From CAZWRV01 sp964636325 (GTDB taxonomy: Bacteria; Verrucomicrobiota; Lentisphaeria; Victivallales; GWF2-50-93), in assembly GCA_964636325.1 (NCBI GenBank), contig CAZWRV010000018.1, positions 14,502 to 78,501 on the forward strand: a stretch of 64,000 bases of DNA, in the 5' to 3' direction. The stretch's first letter is position 1; every line of letters begins with the position of its first letter. Below are positions 61,695-64,000 of this stretch, piece after piece. Made by a program: the position numbers and the translations under genes. The notes under the pieces were generated by a model. That model made no database searches and was not told the DNA's origin. It saw only the letters and a program-made list of their open reading frames with translations.

Positions 61695-63166
61695 GCCTGG
61701 CTCCTGGTTGAATGTTCCCTTTCTTCAAGAAATGCCTTTCCGGACAGGCTGATCCTGCGGAGCGAGTCCGCAAGGGACTGCCTTCCGAGCGTCGCAGCCC
61801 ATATTTCCTTTTCCGCCGTCGCGGAAAGGAATTCGGCGACGCCCCATCCGCCTTCGTTGAAGACGCCGGACCTGGCAAGTGTGTCCCTGAGGAAGGCGTG
61901 TTTCTTGCCGACGGAACGGAAGTATGTCTCCTGCGATTCGAGGAGCGCCGGCAGGTTGAAAGCTCCGGAAGCATAGATGTCCTGCGCCTCCTTCGACTGG
62001 AGAAAATGAAGAAATTCCCAGCACTCCTCCTGGAAGGGGCTGTTCTTTGAAATGGTGTTTATAAGGAGCACCGCGTGGTATGCGCCGCCCGGATCCAATG
62101 GCGCGGGACAGACGCGGTAGCCGGGCATATCCATCCAGCAAGGCATTTCGAACGTGCCCCTAGGAAGCATGCCGATCCTGCCCTTCCTGAACTGGCCGTG
62201 GAAGGCCGTCAAGTTCTTGGATGTCTCATACGCAATCTCCCTTCTGGAAATTATATCCTTCAAAACGCCGCTCAGGGATGGAGAATCAAAGCAGAAGCAT
62301 TCCCTGCCCGCGTCATATAAGGGAACGCCCATCTGTCTCAGCAGGCTGATGCAGCCGAAATGGACGCACCCCCACACGTCGTCCATGCCTCTCCTCCTGG
62401 CGGCGGCGGTCAGATCCCCCGCCTTGTCAAGCCACTCAAGGACACCCAGCGGACGGGACGCCGGCGGAGGCTCCACTCCGAGATCCATGAAGAGTGTCTC
62501 ATTGACCATGAGGCAGGGGATTGAGATGGAGAACGGAAGGCCGCGGATCGCGTCCGCGTAATAAAGCAGATCTGCGGCCAACGGGTGGTAAAGATCGTGA
62601 TCCGCCTGCGGAGGCCTCCGGCGGGCGCTGTCGGAGAAACCAAGCTCCCGACCCATCGTAAGGCTCATCACCTGCCTGATGTCCCACCCGCCTGGTCCGC
62701 GCAGCTCCGCCGACGAATCCATATAGACCGGCTCGACGTTTATCTCGGGGAAGCGGCGGTGGAATTCGGCTATGATGCTGTTCCATACGTCCCGCTGATA
62801 GTTCCGCGGCTCGCTTATGCGGAAGCGAAGGGAGCAGACACTCCCACCGCCGATATAAGGCATCAATATGTTGTTCACAGCCTCCTTCGGTTCAATAAAT
62901 TCCGCATTTCCCGAGGAAGGTTCTGACACCGCAGGAGGCGCGGGCTCCGACACAAATGTGCCCACCGGCCGACGGCGGCAGAGCAACCCCCGCCTGATGA
63001 AGGAGTCAAGGACTCGCCGGACAGTCACACGGCTTATTCCATATTCGGCGGCAAGCTGGCGTTCCGGCTTCAGCGCCTTGCCAGGCGCCAGGGAGCCGTC
63101 TTTTATCATCCGCGTCAAATCCTGTTCAAGCCTGTGCCCGGCCTGCTTTCTCTCCCTGCCAAGCAT
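61691..63166 (-). CDS. GntR-type HTH fused to an extracellular-solute-binding-protein-like sensor
   Basis: A 491-residue regulator of unusual make-up. Residues about 1-72 are a GntR winged helix (LEQDLTRMIKDGSLAPGKAL, PERQLAAEYGISRVTVRRVL, RRRPVGTFV). Residues about 110-470 look like a family-1/8 ABC solute-binding protein: WNSIIAEFHRRFPEINVEPV, ADLLYYADAIRGLPFSISIP, FRKGRIGMLPRGTFEMPCW, NSPFQEECWEFLHFLQSKEA. No signal peptide, so it should be cytoplasmic. It probably senses an oligosaccharide. ATG 63166 with GGGGAAC upstream was chosen; the open frame extends further but upstream residues are low-complexity. ATGA-coupled to the pseudopilin and heading the leftward train. Confidence 0.87.
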   Translation of the reverse strand: MLGRERKQAGHRLEQDLTRMIKDGSLAPGKALKPERQLAAEYGISRVTVRRVLDSFIRRGLLCRRRPVGTFVSEPAPPAVSEPSSGNAEFIEPKEAVNNILMPYIGGGSVCSLRFRISEPRNYQRDVWNSIIAEFHRRFPEINVEPVYMDSSAELRGPGGWDIRQVMSLTMGRELGFSDSARRRPPQADHDLYHPLAADLLYYADAIRGLPFSISIPCLMVNETLFMDLGVEPPPASRPLGVLEWLDKAGDLTAAARRRGMDDVWGCVHFGCISLLRQMGVPLYDAGRECFCFDSPSLSGVLKDIISRREIAYETSKNLTAFHGQFRKGRIGMLPRGTFEMPCWMDMPGYRVCPAPLDPGGAYHAVLLINTISKNSPFQEECWEFLHFLQSKEAQDIYASGAFNLPALLESQETYFRSVGKKHAFLRDTLARSGVFNEGGWGVAEFLSATAEKEIWAATLGRQSLADSLRRISLSGKAFLEEREHSTRSQA

Positions 63167-63181
63167 AAGTTCCCCGTTTAT

Positions 63182-63234
63182 AATACCATGATAAGACCAT
63201 GACAATACCATAATGCCAGCGAAGATGATGTCAA
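63182..63234 (-). promoter_or_regulatory. Promoter and helically phased ACCAT repeats upstream of the GntR-SBP regulator
   Basis: On the minus strand TTGACA (63234-63229), a 16-base spacer and TATGGT (63212-63207) form a promoter. ACCAT occurs at 63185-63189, 63196-63200 and 63207-63211, exactly 11 bases apart, so all three face the same side of the helix between the -10 box and the start codon. Probable autoregulatory operator. The remaining bases to 63575 hold an A-rich run near 63247-63262 and no supported gene. Confidence 0.6.
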
Positions 63235-63575
63235 GAGGGATGGTGCAAAAAAAAAGAAGAAAAATATCCGGGAGGAGAAAAATACTTTTACAACTGCAAT
63301 CGGCCGCAGTCGATTGCGGTCGATATTTTCGGTGAGAAACTCTATGATGTGCGCCCCACGGGCGCATGAGGGCGGAATTCTATTCCGCCGGGCGGCAAGT
63401 GTTCCCGCCGCCGCATACGGAGCCTTTTTTTGCTGTTTTTTCGCAACCGGGTTCTTGACAGGTATCTTCGGCAGCATTATTATATTGTTATTTCAATTAT
63501 TATAAAACCACGGAAGGGAGTCGGCGGCATGCTGAACTCTTGGGAGCGGTCGGGCACGGTTCGGTACTCCCCGAA

Positions 63576-64000
63576 TACGACAAAGTTCGCGACAAAGATG
63601 GGGCGAGTTTCAGAGGAGTGGTGCTCTGCGAATATCGCAGTTCTGCCGAATAGAAACTCGATGGAGGGCGAAGCCGTGCTGAGCCGCGGTTGAGCTCGGC
63701 TCAACCCTCCACCGGAAGGAATCGAGTTTCAGAGGAGTGGTGCTCTGCGATGTTCGCAGTTTTGTCGATCAGAAACTCGATGGAGGGCGAAGCCGTGCTG
63801 AGCCGCGGTTGAGCTCGGCTCAACCCTCCGGAAGACGACAAAGATAACGACAAAGTTCGCGACAAAGATGGGCGAGTTTCAGAGGAGTGGTGCTCTGCGA
63901 ATATCGCAGTTCTGCCGAACAGAAACTCGATGGAGGGCGAAGCCATGCTGAGCCGCGGTTGAGCTTGGCTCAACCCTCCACCGAAAGGAATCGAGTTTCA
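63576..64000. repeat. Tandem array of structured repeats (about 119-bp units), continuing beyond the window
   Basis: Units begin CGAGTTTCAGAGGAGTGGTG at 63604, 63723, 63873 and 63992 (spacings 119, 150, 119). Each has a first fold closed by GAGTTTC/GAAACTC around a CTGCGA-NNN-TCGCAG hairpin. The second fold is closed by GGAGGG/CCCTCC around GTTGAGC-TCG-GCTCAAC. The larger spacing holds an extra ACAAAG-rich stretch that also precedes the first unit. Short open frames here repeat with the units and are not genes. Confidence 0.85.

Noticed and set aside
63178..63477. Leftward frame of 99 codons ahead of the GntR-SBP regulator, and the longer upstream extension of that regulator itself
   Set aside because: Low-complexity Phe/Lys-rich sequence from an A/T run; the winged helix starts normally at ATG 63166 with a GGGGAAC ribosome binding site.
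63480..63973. Two leftward frames encoding repeated ASPSIEFL and EHHSSETR peptides
   Set aside because: They are translations of the tandem structured repeat units, with no constant start and no ribosome binding site.
63576..64000. CRISPR array or integron attC array
   Set aside because: Units are about 119 bp and nearly identical throughout, without short direct repeats separated by unique spacers, and there are no captured cassettes with genes.

Overview
The window is a bacterial chromosome segment from the Planctomycetes-Verrucomicrobia-Lentisphaerae group. A Victivallis-like member of the Lentisphaerota, or a close Kiritimatiellota relative, fits best. This placement is inferred from gene content: four pseudopilin-type proteins with an FTLIELLVVIAIIAIL-like start, many very large secreted carbohydrate-active proteins, regulators with a GntR-type HTH, Gfo/Idh/MocA oxidoreductases, xylose-isomerase-like proteins, and sulfatase/FGE-type domains. 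No rRNA, tRNA or CRISPR array was recognised.

Layout. Bases 1-5,960 hold the start of a membrane protein, a GT39/ArnT-like membrane glycosyltransferase, a sulfatase remnant, a secreted Ig-like protein, a sugar isomerase/epimerase-like protein, a Gfo/Idh/MocA oxidoreductase and an amidohydrolase remnant. At about 8.08 kb there is a divergent promoter. Leftward it serves a 679-aa putative (alpha/alpha)-toroid protein. Rightward it serves a GntR/LacI-type regulator followed by a long co-directional run to 39.2 kb: pseudopilin, FGE-like/sialidase fusion, FAD oxidoreductase, TIM-barrel-like protein, GH42-like protein, GH38 alpha-mannosidase, second pseudopilin, GH42-like giant, HEAT-repeat protein, 1487-aa giant, a second toroid protein, a heparinase II/III-like lyase and a zinc-ribbon protein. 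Bases 39.6-46.0 kb are a looser region with two secreted hypothetical proteins, a second Gfo/Idh/MocA oxidoreductase and two convergent decayed genes (uroporphyrinogen-decarboxylase family and a TIM-barrel-like protein). From 63.2 kb leftward to 46.3 kb runs a second gene train. It is headed by a GntR-HTH/solute-binding-protein fusion, which is translationally coupled to a pseudopilin, followed by secreted hydrolase-like giants, another pseudopilin, a PHP-domain giant and a clan-D-like glycosidase. Bases 63.6-64.0 kb are a tandem array of strongly structured repeats that leaves the window.

How the genes may work together (inference): these look like two glycan-utilisation modules of similar plan. 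Each has a local sugar-sensing GntR-type regulator, then a pseudopilin, then exported enzymes for a complex glycan, possibly sulfated, uronic-acid- or mannose-containing. Intracellular sugar oxidation and isomerisation would be done by the FAD, Gfo/Idh/MocA and xylose-isomerase-like proteins. No SusC/SusD pair is visible; the repeated regulator-pseudopilin pairing is the most system-like signal.

The non-coding DNA is rich in small mobile repeats: a TA-flanked 168-bp four-hairpin element (4 copies, here R1), a 234-bp MITE with terminal inverted repeats (3 copies, one carrying a nested R1), a 154-bp inverted-repeat element, a 90-92-bp inverted-repeat element (2 copies plus one end), and a TGATCGGT-type repeat (here R4) that has entered a coding sequence in frame and abuts another gene's start codon.
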